From positions 1 to 64,000 of the forward strand of contig CAZMHI010000019.1 in NCBI GenBank assembly GCA_964566055.1: a DNA stretch of 64,000 bases, read 5' to 3'. The translations under genes were made by a program, and so were the position numbers. The stretch is from TMED23 sp964566055. Lineage in GTDB: Bacteria > Pseudomonadota > Alphaproteobacteria > Rhodospirillales > UBA2165. Under the pieces are notes generated by a model. It saw only the letters and a program-made list of their open reading frames with translations, was not told the DNA's origin and made no database searches. Each line of letters begins with the position of its first letter. Positions within the stretch are counted from its first letter, which is position 1. Below, in pieces: positions 7,840 to 16,103 of this stretch.

Positions 7840-9423
7840 CTAACTCGCTTCTGCCATCTGCTGTTCCTGAGCCATTTTCCGCAACTCGAAACGTTGTAAT
7901 TTACCAGTTGCGGTCAGCGGCATTTCTTCCAGGAAGAACATCCGCCGAGGACATTTATAAACCGCTAAATTAGCAATCAGCGAATCTGTCAACTCTTTCT
8001 CAAAAGCCTCTTTGGCATCGCCGACTTCAGGGGCAACCATAAACAACGCCAAGCGAACTAAGCCATCTTCATTGGCTACACCCACAACAGCTGCCTGGGT
8101 AACTTTTTTATTCTTAAGGACATGGTCTTCAATTTCGGTCGGACTGACCCATTGACCGGAGATTTTAAGCATATCATCAGCGCGGCCTTGATATTCATAC
8201 CAGCCCTCTTCATCGAAAGTGAACATGTCGTTGGTGCAATACCAGCCATCCTTAAAAATCTCGCGGGTTTTTTTCCTCAAATTCCAATAGCCGGAAGCAA
8301 CACAGGCCATCCGCACCCAGAGCACGCCTGACTGGTTGGGCTCAGTCACCAAATCGCCGTCCTGAGTGACGAGTTTTACTTCAGTGCCGGGGGTCGGGAT
8401 ACCGCAGGTGCCGGGTTTATATTGATCCGGCCGATTAGCCAAAAAGAGAAAACAGGTTTCGGTGGCGCCAATGGCTTCCAGCAACGGTCGGCCGGTTGCC
8501 TCCTGCCAAGAATGAAAGAGTGCGGGCGGTAATTTTTCACCGGCCGAGAAATAATGACGCACATTTTTAAAGGCCGATTTTTCGGCCGCCTTATCGCGCA
8601 GTAGATTACGATAGAAAGTCGGCACACTGAACATAATTGTCGGCTCATAAAGCTCAACAATTTTGGCAACCGCCTCCGCATCCGGCCAGTCCGGATATAG
8701 AATAACCGTCGCCCCGAGTTTAATCGGCGCTAAAAAGCAATGGCCCATTGAAAAGGCAAAAAACAGTTTTGACGAACCAAAAATTCGATCACCTGGGCCA
8801 ACGCCCATAATATCACCCATCAGATGTTCGGCATCGAGAATAGTTTTTTGGCTGTGCACAACACCTTTGGGTTTGCCTGTCGTGCCGGATGAATACATCC
8901 ATAGCGCCGGGTCTTCCGGTTTTAATTCAGCCGCAACCAGTTCCTTGGCCGCCGGCTCCATAATTTCGGGTAAATACAGAAAGCCCGCACGTTTGACGTC
9001 TGTCGAAATTTCTATCGGACGTGAATTAACTTCCTCAATTGTTTCTTGATAGGTGGCGACAAACATATCATCGATAACAAATGCCTTGGCGTCGCTATCA
9101 TTGAGCGTATAGGCCAAATCGGCTGCACTCAGCCGCAAATTTACTGCAATCGGCACAGCACCAATTTTCAACAGTCCGAGATAAACATAAAAGAACTCCG
9201 GGCTATCGCGGACCATCAAAACGACGCGTTCGCCTGGTTGGATACCCAGTTCTAAAAAAGCATTTCCTGCTTTATTAACGCGGTGCCACAATTGGCAGTA
9301 GGTTACTGTTTCTTCACCGCAGATTAAGGCAATATCATGGTTTTGCCCGCGGGCAATTGATGGGCCGAGTATAGCTTCCGCCATGTTGAGTGTTTTTCGT
9401 TCAGAACTACTGGTTGAGGACAC
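7840..9423 (-). CDS. Benzoate-CoA ligase-family aryl-CoA synthetase
   Basis: An adenylate-forming enzyme of 527 residues. It has the P-loop-like YSSGTTGKPKGVVHSQ (about 177-192), the A5-like GATETCFLFLANR, the hinge region with YEYQGRADDMLKISG and the C-terminal lysine in LTATGKLQR (about 508). The family activates benzoate and related aromatic acids as CoA thioesters with ATP. Start is a GTG preceded by a strong GAGGGGGG ribosome site; an internal ATG 13 codons later is the alternative. It is the first gene of a ligase-marR unit. The nearby context gives no ring-cleavage genes, so the acid (benzoate, aminobenzoate or other) is not determined. Confidence 0.85.
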   Translation of the reverse strand: MSSTSSSERKTLNMAEAILGPSIARGQNHDIALICGEETVTYCQLWHRVNKAGNAFLELGIQPGERVVLMVRDSPEFFYVYLGLLKIGAVPIAVNLRLSAADLAYTLNDSDAKAFVIDDMFVATYQETIEEVNSRPIEISTDVKRAGFLYLPEIMEPAAKELVAAELKPEDPALWMYSSGTTGKPKGVVHSQKTILDAEHLMGDIMGVGPGDRIFGSSKLFFAFSMGHCFLAPIKLGATVILYPDWPDAEAVAKIVELYEPTIMFSVPTFYRNLLRDKAAEKSAFKNVRHYFSAGEKLPPALFHSWQEATGRPLLEAIGATETCFLFLANRPDQYKPGTCGIPTPGTEVKLVTQDGDLVTEPNQSGVLWVRMACVASGYWNLRKKTREIFKDGWYCTNDMFTFDEEGWYEYQGRADDMLKISGQWVSPTEIEDHVLKNKKVTQAAVVGVANEDGLVRLALFMVAPEVGDAKEAFEKELTDSLIANLAVYKCPRRMFFLEEMPLTATGKLQRFELRKMAQEQQMAEAS

Positions 9424-9455
9424 CGAGGACCCCCCTCTGTATTAATAAGTTGTTG

Positions 9456-9492
9456 ACGCTCAATTTATAATATTATTGGAATTATTGAGCGT
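9456..9492. promoter_or_regulatory. Inverted repeat upstream of aryl-CoA ligase, candidate operator
   Basis: Two perfect 9-base arms, ACGCTCAAT and ATTGAGCGT, centred 28 bases apart, flank an AT-rich core that contains the best -10-like hexamer (TATAAA) on the minus strand. The site lies 33 bases upstream of the ligase start. It could bind the MarR protein or a divergent regulator; the arms do not match the palindrome in front of marR. Confidence 0.45.
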
Positions 9493-9615
9493 ATTGTTGG
9501 GCTACCGAACGTTTTTAGTCAAGCATTTGCTCGTGTTAAACCGAGAAAATTGATTTAAGATTGCGCTAATCGTGAACAATTGTGTTATGACTAAGGTATT
9601 GGAGGAATTCAATTA

Positions 9616-9948
9616 ATGACGGTTAGAGCCACTCAGAAAGTTGTCAGACCGGCACCGTTTCTAGCGATGGTGTTGTGTGCCTTTGTGTTAAGTGCCTGCA
9701 GCAATACGTCTGAAAGCTGGCAACATTCGTCAAAACCCAAAGACCAATGGTCGAAAGACATTAGTGCCTGTAAAGCGCGGGCCCGTACGCTGATTAACCG
9801 TCAACTGGACATCGAAAGTGATTCCAGCTTTCGCAATCGTGACGAACTGCAAACTCAGTTTGCCGCCTATGATGCGCGTAAAAAACGCTATTCATATTTT
9901 ACCAATTGTCTTTCAGGTAAAGGATATCGCCGGATTTCTTCAAACTAG
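9616..9948 (+). CDS. Small lipoprotein of unknown function
   Basis: 110 residues with a hydrophobic signal segment and the lipobox LSAC (lipidated Cys28), so it should be exported and lipid-anchored. The mature part is short, charged and rich in Arg/Lys and aromatic residues, with two further Cys residues. A GGAGG ribosome site sits upstream of the ATG. I recognise no domain. It precedes the aminopeptidase gene by 40 bases and may share a transcript. Confidence 0.75.
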   Translation: MTVRATQKVVRPAPFLAMVLCAFVLSACSNTSESWQHSSKPKDQWSKDISACKARARTLINRQLDIESDSSFRNRDELQTQFAAYDARKKRYSYFTNCLSGKGYRRISSN

Positions 9949-9988
9949 CGGCTTTTCAGACGACTCTAAGAGCTAATAGAATATAGCC

Positions 9989-12019
9989 ATGGATAAGCCT
10001 ACCAAAGATGTTCTGACGCGGGCTCTGATCGATAATGAAATCGATCTGCCGGTAGCGGCTGTTCACGATATCATTCGTGGAGTCGCCGCGGCGCCCGGAC
10101 CGGATAGTGCCATCGGCATGCCCGATAACTGGCATCAATTAATCGGCGATCAGATATCAGAGGAATTAGCAGGTATACTTTCAACAGAACTAGCTCAGGC
10201 CAGCGAGATAGATGATGGTCTCTCTGGGTCGTTTTCTGCCAGCAAGCGCCTCACCAATTTGCGCAAGATTATGGCGGCGCAAAAAGTTTCCGGTTTTATT
10301 ATCCCTTTGGCCGATGAGCATCAAGGTGAGTATGTGCCGAAATTTGCCCAACGCTTAGCCTGGTTAACGGGCTTTACCGGCTCGGCAGGACTGGCAATCG
10401 TACTCAGAGATAAAGCCGCGATCTTTGTCGATGGCCGTTATACCCTGCAGGCACGAGAGCAGGTAGATGGAAATCACTTTGAAATAAATCACTTGGTTGA
10501 TAATCCGTTAGATGCCTGGATTTCCACAAATCTGAAACCAGGTGAAATATTGGGTTTTGACCCTTGGCTCCATACTTCTGACAGCCTGTCAAAATTACGT
10601 CAGGCCTGTTTCAAGGCCGGCGCCAAACTGGAAGCACAAAATAGTAATCCAATTGATACCATTTGGGACAACCAGCCACCGCCACCGCTCACGCCAGTGG
10701 TTGCGCATGACATTCGTTTTGCCGGCCAAAGCTCAGCTGAAAAACGCGCCAAGATATCTGAACTCCTTAAAGAGGAAGGTGTCGCAGCAAGTGTCTTAAC
10801 CGCACCTGATTCTATAGCCTGGCTCGCCAACATACGTGGCGGTGATGTACCGTTTACACCCTTCACCCTGGCTTTTGGAATATTCCACGCTGATGGCTCA
10901 CTGGATATATTCACTGATCCCCGCAAATATACTAAAGACGTTTTAGCTATATTGGATAGTGAAATTGGAATTCACCCACGGGCAGATTTTTTACCGGCAC
11001 TTGAAAAACTGGGCGGCAACAAAGCAAAGGTGGGATTGGACCTAGGCTCCGCTGCCGAGATTATTTCGCAAACCTTGAAGAGTTCGGGGGCTTCTATCTA
11101 TCGCCTGACGGATCCCTGTCAGCTGCCGAAGGCCCGGAAAAATGCCATTGAACTAACTGGAATGCGCGATGCGCATTTGCGGGACGGCGTCGCTTTGACC
11201 CGCTTTCTGGCCTGGCTCGATGAAAACGCAGGGGATGGGGAAGTAACCGAAATCTCGGCTGCAGAGCAATTGGAAGTGTTTCGCCGGGAAGGCGACGAAA
11301 TTCAAGGATTGAGTTTTCCCACGATATCCGGCGCCGGTCCGAATGGCGCTATTGTTCATTACCGGGTTAGCGAGGAAAGCAATCGAACACTCGAAAACAA
11401 TTCACTCTATCTTGTTGATTCTGGTGCGCAATATTCAGATGGCACGACCGATGTGACCAGAACAGTTGCCATTGGCACACCAAGCGCGGAAATGATCGAC
11501 CGCTTTACCCGCGTCCTTAAGGGACATATTGCTCTGGCCTGTGCGACTTTCCCAGCAGGCACCAGTGGCTCTCAGCTTGATATTTTGGCTCGAATTTCCT
11601 TGTGGGAAGCCGGCTTGGATTATGATCATGGCACAGGACATGGCGTCGGCAGTTTTTTGGGCGTTCACGAAGGACCACAACGAATATCCAAACTGCCCAA
11701 CCGAATTGCGCTTGAAGCCGGCATGGTGATATCCAATGAACCAGGCTATTATAAGCAGGATGAATACGGCATTCGAATTGAAAATTTAGTTGTTGTCACC
11801 GAAACCTCGATTTCCGATCAATCCGACCGTCCGCAATTATGTTTTGAAACGCTTACTTTGGCGCCCATCGAATTGGCCCTCGTAGACAGGGCTGCCATGA
11901 CTGAGCTGGAAATAAACTGGCTAAATACTTACCACCAGAAAGTTCGAAAAGTGCTTGAACCATTGTTGGATAAAAGATCAAAAGAATGGCTGGTAAATGC
12001 TACTAAGATTTTGAATTAA
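9989..12019 (+). CDS. Xaa-Pro aminopeptidase P (M24B) with N-terminal extension
   Basis: A dinuclear metal aminopeptidase that removes N-terminal residues preceding proline. The creatinase-type N-domains run from about residue 85, and the pita-bread catalytic domain has the metal ligands in LVDSGAQYSDGTTDVTRT (Asp about 476 and 488), GTGHGVGSFLGVHEGP (His about 551), NEPGYY and GIRIENL. At 676 residues it is longer than the usual 590-610: the first 80 residues, acidic and helical, precede the normal family start near LTNLRKIMAAQKVSGF. Either this is a genuine extension or translation starts later; the ribosome site before the chosen ATG is weak. Confidence 0.9.
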   Translation: MDKPTKDVLTRALIDNEIDLPVAAVHDIIRGVAAAPGPDSAIGMPDNWHQLIGDQISEELAGILSTELAQASEIDDGLSGSFSASKRLTNLRKIMAAQKVSGFIIPLADEHQGEYVPKFAQRLAWLTGFTGSAGLAIVLRDKAAIFVDGRYTLQAREQVDGNHFEINHLVDNPLDAWISTNLKPGEILGFDPWLHTSDSLSKLRQACFKAGAKLEAQNSNPIDTIWDNQPPPPLTPVVAHDIRFAGQSSAEKRAKISELLKEEGVAASVLTAPDSIAWLANIRGGDVPFTPFTLAFGIFHADGSLDIFTDPRKYTKDVLAILDSEIGIHPRADFLPALEKLGGNKAKVGLDLGSAAEIISQTLKSSGASIYRLTDPCQLPKARKNAIELTGMRDAHLRDGVALTRFLAWLDENAGDGEVTEISAAEQLEVFRREGDEIQGLSFPTISGAGPNGAIVHYRVSEESNRTLENNSLYLVDSGAQYSDGTTDVTRTVAIGTPSAEMIDRFTRVLKGHIALACATFPAGTSGSQLDILARISLWEAGLDYDHGTGHGVGSFLGVHEGPQRISKLPNRIALEAGMVISNEPGYYKQDEYGIRIENLVVVTETSISDQSDRPQLCFETLTLAPIELALVDRAAMTELEINWLNTYHQKVRKVLEPLLDKRSKEWLVNATKILN

Positions 12020-12203
12020 AAGTATTATTTTATGCTAATTTAAGTGCAACGATATTAGACATTATTGCCTTTGCAATTGAATTTTCATATAAGAATAGCT
12101 ATCTAATTTAAATAATATTTAAATCATCGATATTTTCGGTAGGACTAAGATATCGTTATAAAAACGTGTTATAATTAATATTACGACAGTACCGAGGAAC
12201 ATA

Positions 12204-13004
12204 ATGGCAGGCACCCCCAAAAAGCGGCTATTTACTGCTGAAATAAAGATGTTGCAGGAAAAAGGCCAAGCTTTGCCGGAACACCTATCGTACCAGGAAG
12301 ATGAGGTTGACGATACACCGGTTAAATCAAATGGCGTAAGCAATGAACAATTGTTATCAGCTATTTTGGATTTGCAGATTATCCTCAGAAAAAATAGTCA
12401 AAATGCTGCTCCTGTAGAAACCGAAACCGCTCCCCCGCCTGTTGAGACACCTTCAGAGCAGGAAAATCTGGAGCAGGACTATGAAGCAGCGACGGCCTTA
12501 AAAAATGAAATCCGCGCGTTGTCGCGCTCAATTCAAGAAACCAAAGCTGAAATTCGCTCAATGCAAGGTGGTACCCAAGGCGGCGACCAGGTGCTTAAAG
12601 CCAGCACTGAATTAGATGCGGTGGTTCAGGCGACCGAAGAAGCCACTAATGTTATTTTGGAATCGACCGAAAAAATTGATGAACTGGCGCAACAGTTGCA
12701 CAACAGTGCCGACAATGATGATGATCGGGGAGCGGCCGATGAAATTATGGAAACCTCAATAAAAATGATTGAGGCCTGTAATTTTCAGGATTTAACTGGT
12801 CAGCGTATTACCAAAGTCGTTGGCGCCCTTAAATATGTCGAAGATCGTATCAATGCGATGATCGAAATCTGGGGTGAAGAAGATATTGCCGAAGTAGATG
12901 CCTCGGTTGCTGACGAAACAGACAGTGATAAAAATCTTCTCAATGGCCCCGCCATGGACGGCGAAGGTATCGGCCAAGACGATATTGATGCCCTTTTTGA
13001 TTAA
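12204..13004 (+). CDS. cheZ: CheZ-family protein phosphatase
   Basis: A 266-residue helical protein. Helices from about residue 95 to 225 include CNFQDLTGQRITKV, where Asp196 and Gln200 match the catalytic DxxxQ pair that dephosphorylates CheY-P. The C-terminus GQDDIDALFD matches the tethered CheY-binding peptide of CheZ, joined by a flexible acidic linker. It thus ends chemotaxis or other response-regulator signals in the cytoplasm. No other chemotaxis gene is in the window. The start is an ATG with GAGGAA upstream. The AT-rich 180 bases before it contain the likely promoter but no clear hairpin. Confidence 0.85.
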   Translation: MAGTPKKRLFTAEIKMLQEKGQALPEHLSYQEDEVDDTPVKSNGVSNEQLLSAILDLQIILRKNSQNAAPVETETAPPPVETPSEQENLEQDYEAATALKNEIRALSRSIQETKAEIRSMQGGTQGGDQVLKASTELDAVVQATEEATNVILESTEKIDELAQQLHNSADNDDDRGAADEIMETSIKMIEACNFQDLTGQRITKVVGALKYVEDRINAMIEIWGEEDIAEVDASVADETDSDKNLLNGPAMDGEGIGQDDIDALFD

Positions 13005-13116
13005 ATAATTCCATTTTTTCTAGGGAAATCCCTCAGAAATAGCAAATTCCTCCTAAATTTATCAATTTCAGGCTTCCATTTTCGATTGAAATTTTACGCT
13101 TCAATCCAAATATCAA

Positions 13117-13140
13117 GGTATTGGTCAATACCATGGTATT
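13117..13140. promoter_or_regulatory. Three overlapping GGTATT/AATACC half-sites
   Basis: GGTATT, AATACC and GGTATT occur in order at 10 and 8-base steps, so the first two form a 16-base inverted repeat and the last two form a perfect 14-base palindrome AATACCATGGTATT. The site is 25 bases upstream of the following ATG, where a repressor or activator could bind. No known regulator is suggested by the sequence. Confidence 0.4.
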
Positions 13141-13164
13141 AGAATTTTTTAAGAAGCGAATAAA

Positions 13165-14370
13165 ATGCCGAAAGATGCCAGCGAGGAAATAATACCGCCT
13201 CAACAGGTGAGCTTGGACCCTGAAATGCGAAAAATCGTATTGGCTGGGGTCAAGTTCCTATTAGCGCGCCTCAAACAAAGTGGATTGATGGAACCGCAAA
13301 TAGAATACCGCGATGTTCTGCTTACACCCGCTCTAATGGAAAATCTCATTGACGGCGTCAAAGAAAATATGGAGATCGGCAAAGATTTATTTGTCGATGA
13401 AAGCGGTAATCGGGTCTTCGATTTAACCACTCAATTGGTATGTGGTGCGACGCTTGGTGAGCTCGAACGGTTGTTGGTATACACCTGCGCCAGCAAAATT
13501 TTCGTGACCTCTAAAAAACCGAAAAAAACAGAAGAAAAAAAGAAAAAAGGGTTTGGCTTATTTGGCGGCAAAAAAGAAAGCAAAGCGGACAAGAAAAAGA
13601 ACGAAAAGTTAAATGAAGGCGCCGATAAACTTGAAGAGTTAAAACCCTATTTGATTTATTCCTGGCAGCTGCCGCTGGTTGAGGCCTACAACAAAATGCA
13701 GCGCGAACATTACAAAGCTCTAGGCGAAACTCTCTTATTTTTGGACACGCCGAAAAAAGTTCGCATTGTTGCTGGTTTAAACCCTGGAGAAATTTCTTCG
13801 GTTCGCACCCTTACTGAAGAACGTTTTGAAAAAATTTTACGGGTGAAACCACAAGCCATCGCCGGCATGTCGCAAATTAAATCAAAGACTAAATTTGATT
13901 TCATCTTCAAATCCGCCAAAAAACGGGTTTTTGATTTCTTTGCCCGCGAGCAGCAATACATCGCCGAAATACTGGGTGTGCATGAAGATTTCACCTGGGC
14001 GCTTGATGAAAGCATGGCGGATATGTCGATGGAAAGCCTGCCAATTCTGGTGCGGCTCAAAATGCCTTTTCTCAAAGTATTTATGGAAGTTTTCCGCGAC
14101 GAATTTGGCGATTTTGCCAAACTTGTGTTACGCGAACCGGAATTTGCCACCGTATATCTCAAACCGGTGGTCGAAGAATTCGTTGAACTCATGTCCGGGG
14201 ATTTCAACGAAGACCAGGAAGATTCTGTTGGCACCATCGTTGAATTAAAGTGGCGCGGGCAAAAAAAAGATATCATCAAATGGTATAAAGAGCTCAAACA
14301 GGCCCAAAAAGAAGAGGCAGATGAAGCAGCTAAACTGGAAAAACTCACCAAAAAGAAGGTAAAAGCGTAA
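13165..14370 (+). CDS. Unrecognised cytoplasmic protein with Lys-rich linker
   Basis: A 401-residue protein without signal peptide or membrane segments. An N-terminal domain (1-110) is followed by a very basic linker (about 112-150, containing KKGFGLFGGKK) and a helical C-terminal domain (150-400) with many Phe, Glu and Lys residues, ending in a charged helix. I do not recognise a family. It follows cheZ in the same direction after 160 bases and has its own palindromic upstream element. The reading frame is clean and codon use matches its neighbours, so it is a real gene. A link to chemotaxis or motility is only positional. Confidence 0.8.
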   Translation: MPKDASEEIIPPQQVSLDPEMRKIVLAGVKFLLARLKQSGLMEPQIEYRDVLLTPALMENLIDGVKENMEIGKDLFVDESGNRVFDLTTQLVCGATLGELERLLVYTCASKIFVTSKKPKKTEEKKKKGFGLFGGKKESKADKKKNEKLNEGADKLEELKPYLIYSWQLPLVEAYNKMQREHYKALGETLLFLDTPKKVRIVAGLNPGEISSVRTLTEERFEKILRVKPQAIAGMSQIKSKTKFDFIFKSAKKRVFDFFAREQQYIAEILGVHEDFTWALDESMADMSMESLPILVRLKMPFLKVFMEVFRDEFGDFAKLVLREPEFATVYLKPVVEEFVELMSGDFNEDQEDSVGTIVELKWRGQKKDIIKWYKELKQAQKEEADEAAKLEKLTKKKVKA

Positions 14371-14426
14371 ATTCCTGCCTTTTATCCCCAATTTCAGTAT
14401 AAATTTCATAGCATTACACTTGATTG

Positions 14427-14459
14427 CGCGCTGGATATGACCATTATAGCGCGTCTTTT
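14427..14459 (+). terminator. Weak hairpin with T-rich tail
   Basis: CGCGCT and AGCGCG form a 6-bp GC-rich stem around a 15-base loop, followed by TCTTTT. It lies after the stop of the 401-residue protein gene and before argH, a plausible but weak intrinsic terminator. Confidence 0.4.
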
Positions 14460-14500
14460 AATGGGAATTTTTATTCCCCATAGAAATTTGTGTTTTGACC

Positions 14501-15910
14501 ATGAATGACGCGACCAAAAAAGATACCAATTCGAGCACCATTTGGGGTGGTCGGTTTGACGGTGGGCCATCTGAAATCATGGAGCGAATAAACGCTTCCA
14601 TCGATTTTGATAAGCGGATGTATGCCCAGGATATTGCTGCGTCCAAAGCGCATGCAGCAATGCTCGTCGAACAAGATATAATTTCAGCCGAGGATGGGGC
14701 CGGAATAAGTGCCGGGCTCGACCAAATTTTGGCTGAAATCGAAGCTGGTGCCTTTGAATTTAAAACCGAGCTTGAAGATATTCATATGAATATTGAAGCC
14801 CGGCTAACTGAATTAATTGGTGACGTGGCTGGCCGCCTTCATACAGCCCGGTCCAGAAATGATCAGGTGGCGACAGATTTCAAACTCTGGGTCAGAGACG
14901 AGCTCGACCGGCTGGATAGTAATCTGCAGTCTTTCCAAGCGACGCTTATTTCCCGCGCCGAAGAACACGCAGCAACAATTATGCCGGGTTACACTCATTT
15001 GCAGACGGCGCAACCCGTTACTCTAGGGCATCATCTGTTGGCTTATGTCGAAATGATCGGCCGGGACCGCAGCCGGATAGCTGATTGCCGGGCGAGACTG
15101 AACGAAAATCCATTGGGTTCAGGCGCTCTGGCGGGCACCTCTTTTCCGATTGACCGGCAGACTACCGCTGCCGCGCTTGGCTTTGAGGCGCCCACCGCGA
15201 ATTCCCTGGATGCTGTCTCGGATCGGGATTTTGCCCTTGAATATCTGTCACTGGCTTCAATTTTATCGGTTCACTTATCACGGCTGGCCGAAGAAATCGT
15301 GGTCTGGGCAAGCGCTTCATTCGATTTTGTCAATTTACCGGATAGTTTTTCGACCGGCAGCTCGATGCTGCCTCAGAAAAGGAACCCTGATGCCGCCGAA
15401 TTGGTGCGGGCGAAATCTGGCCGGGTAATTGGCAATCTCAATAGTCTGCTAATTGTGATGAAAGGCCTGCCATTGGCTTACAGCAAAGATATGCAGGAAG
15501 ATAAAGAACCGGTGTTCGAGACCGCCGACACGCTGGCGCTCACCGTTGCGGCGATGACTGGCATGTTTGAGGAAATCACCTTTAATACCGATAAAATGCT
15601 GGCCGCAGCAAAGGCAGCGAATTCCAACGCTACCGACTTAGCGGATTGGCTGGTGCGGGTGCTCGGTAAAGCGTTCCGGGAAGCTCATCATATCAGCGGC
15701 GCCATGGTAAAACTGGCCGAAAGCAAAGGCTGTATGCTAGAAGAGCTTTCACTCGAGGACATGCAGAGCATCGAGCCGGAAATCACAGCAGAAGTGTTAA
15801 CGGTGCTTGATATCGAACAGGCGCTGAATGCTCGGGCGAGCTTTGGTGGAACCGCGCCGGCAAATGTGAAAGACGCTTGCGCTCAAGCGCGGCTGAAGTA
15901 TCTTGGCTGA
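14501..15910 (+). CDS. argH: Argininosuccinate lyase
   Basis: The last enzyme of arginine synthesis splits argininosuccinate into arginine and fumarate. It has HTARSRNDQ, PGYTHLQTAQP and the superfamily signature GSSMLPQKRNPD (around residues 285-296) carrying the catalytic serine loop. 469 residues is the family length. I use the ATG of MNDATKK; an in-frame TTG two codons earlier is less likely. An imperfect hairpin (ATGGGAAT...ATTCCCCAT) lies 20 bases upstream. It leads a block with the LptM-like gene and lysA, a common alphaproteobacterial order. Confidence 0.95.
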   Translation: MNDATKKDTNSSTIWGGRFDGGPSEIMERINASIDFDKRMYAQDIAASKAHAAMLVEQDIISAEDGAGISAGLDQILAEIEAGAFEFKTELEDIHMNIEARLTELIGDVAGRLHTARSRNDQVATDFKLWVRDELDRLDSNLQSFQATLISRAEEHAATIMPGYTHLQTAQPVTLGHHLLAYVEMIGRDRSRIADCRARLNENPLGSGALAGTSFPIDRQTTAAALGFEAPTANSLDAVSDRDFALEYLSLASILSVHLSRLAEEIVVWASASFDFVNLPDSFSTGSSMLPQKRNPDAAELVRAKSGRVIGNLNSLLIVMKGLPLAYSKDMQEDKEPVFETADTLALTVAAMTGMFEEITFNTDKMLAAAKAANSNATDLADWLVRVLGKAFREAHHISGAMVKLAESKGCMLEELSLEDMQSIEPEITAEVLTVLDIEQALNARASFGGTAPANVKDACAQARLKYLG

Positions 15911-15933
15911 AAGATAGTTTTGGATTTAGGCAG

Positions 15934-16083
15934 ATGAACCGAATTCGAATGCAAAAATGGGTATTGCCGTTATTGGTCGTCTTAATGACGCTGCCAATTC
16001 TGTCGGCCTGTGGCAAAAAAAGCGAGTTGGATCGGCCACCCGGTGATAAAACCGATTATCCACGCAAATATCCCAGTAATTGA
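15934..16083 (+). CDS. lptM: LptM/YifL-like small lipoprotein
   Basis: A 49-residue lipoprotein: basic start, hydrophobic segment, lipobox LSAC with lipidated Cys26, then CGKKSELDRPP, matching the short CG-K-L-P pattern of LptM. LptM is known to help oxidative maturation of the LPS translocon LptD in enterobacteria, and small lipoproteins of this kind commonly sit between argH and lysA. The chosen ATG gives a proper signal peptide; a longer frame overlaps the end of argH. The stop overlaps a TTG that could start lysA. Confidence 0.78.
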   Translation: MNRIRMQKWVLPLLVVLMTLPILSACGKKSELDRPPGDKTDYPRKYPSN

Positions 16084-16103
16084 TCTCAGAAGCAGAACCA
16101 GAT

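Noticed and set aside
13710..14351. Long open frame antisense to the 401-residue protein gene
   Set aside because: 213 codons on the minus strand, but it is a low-complexity Ser-rich frame mirroring Lys/Phe codons and has no start site or domain; the plus-strand gene explains it.
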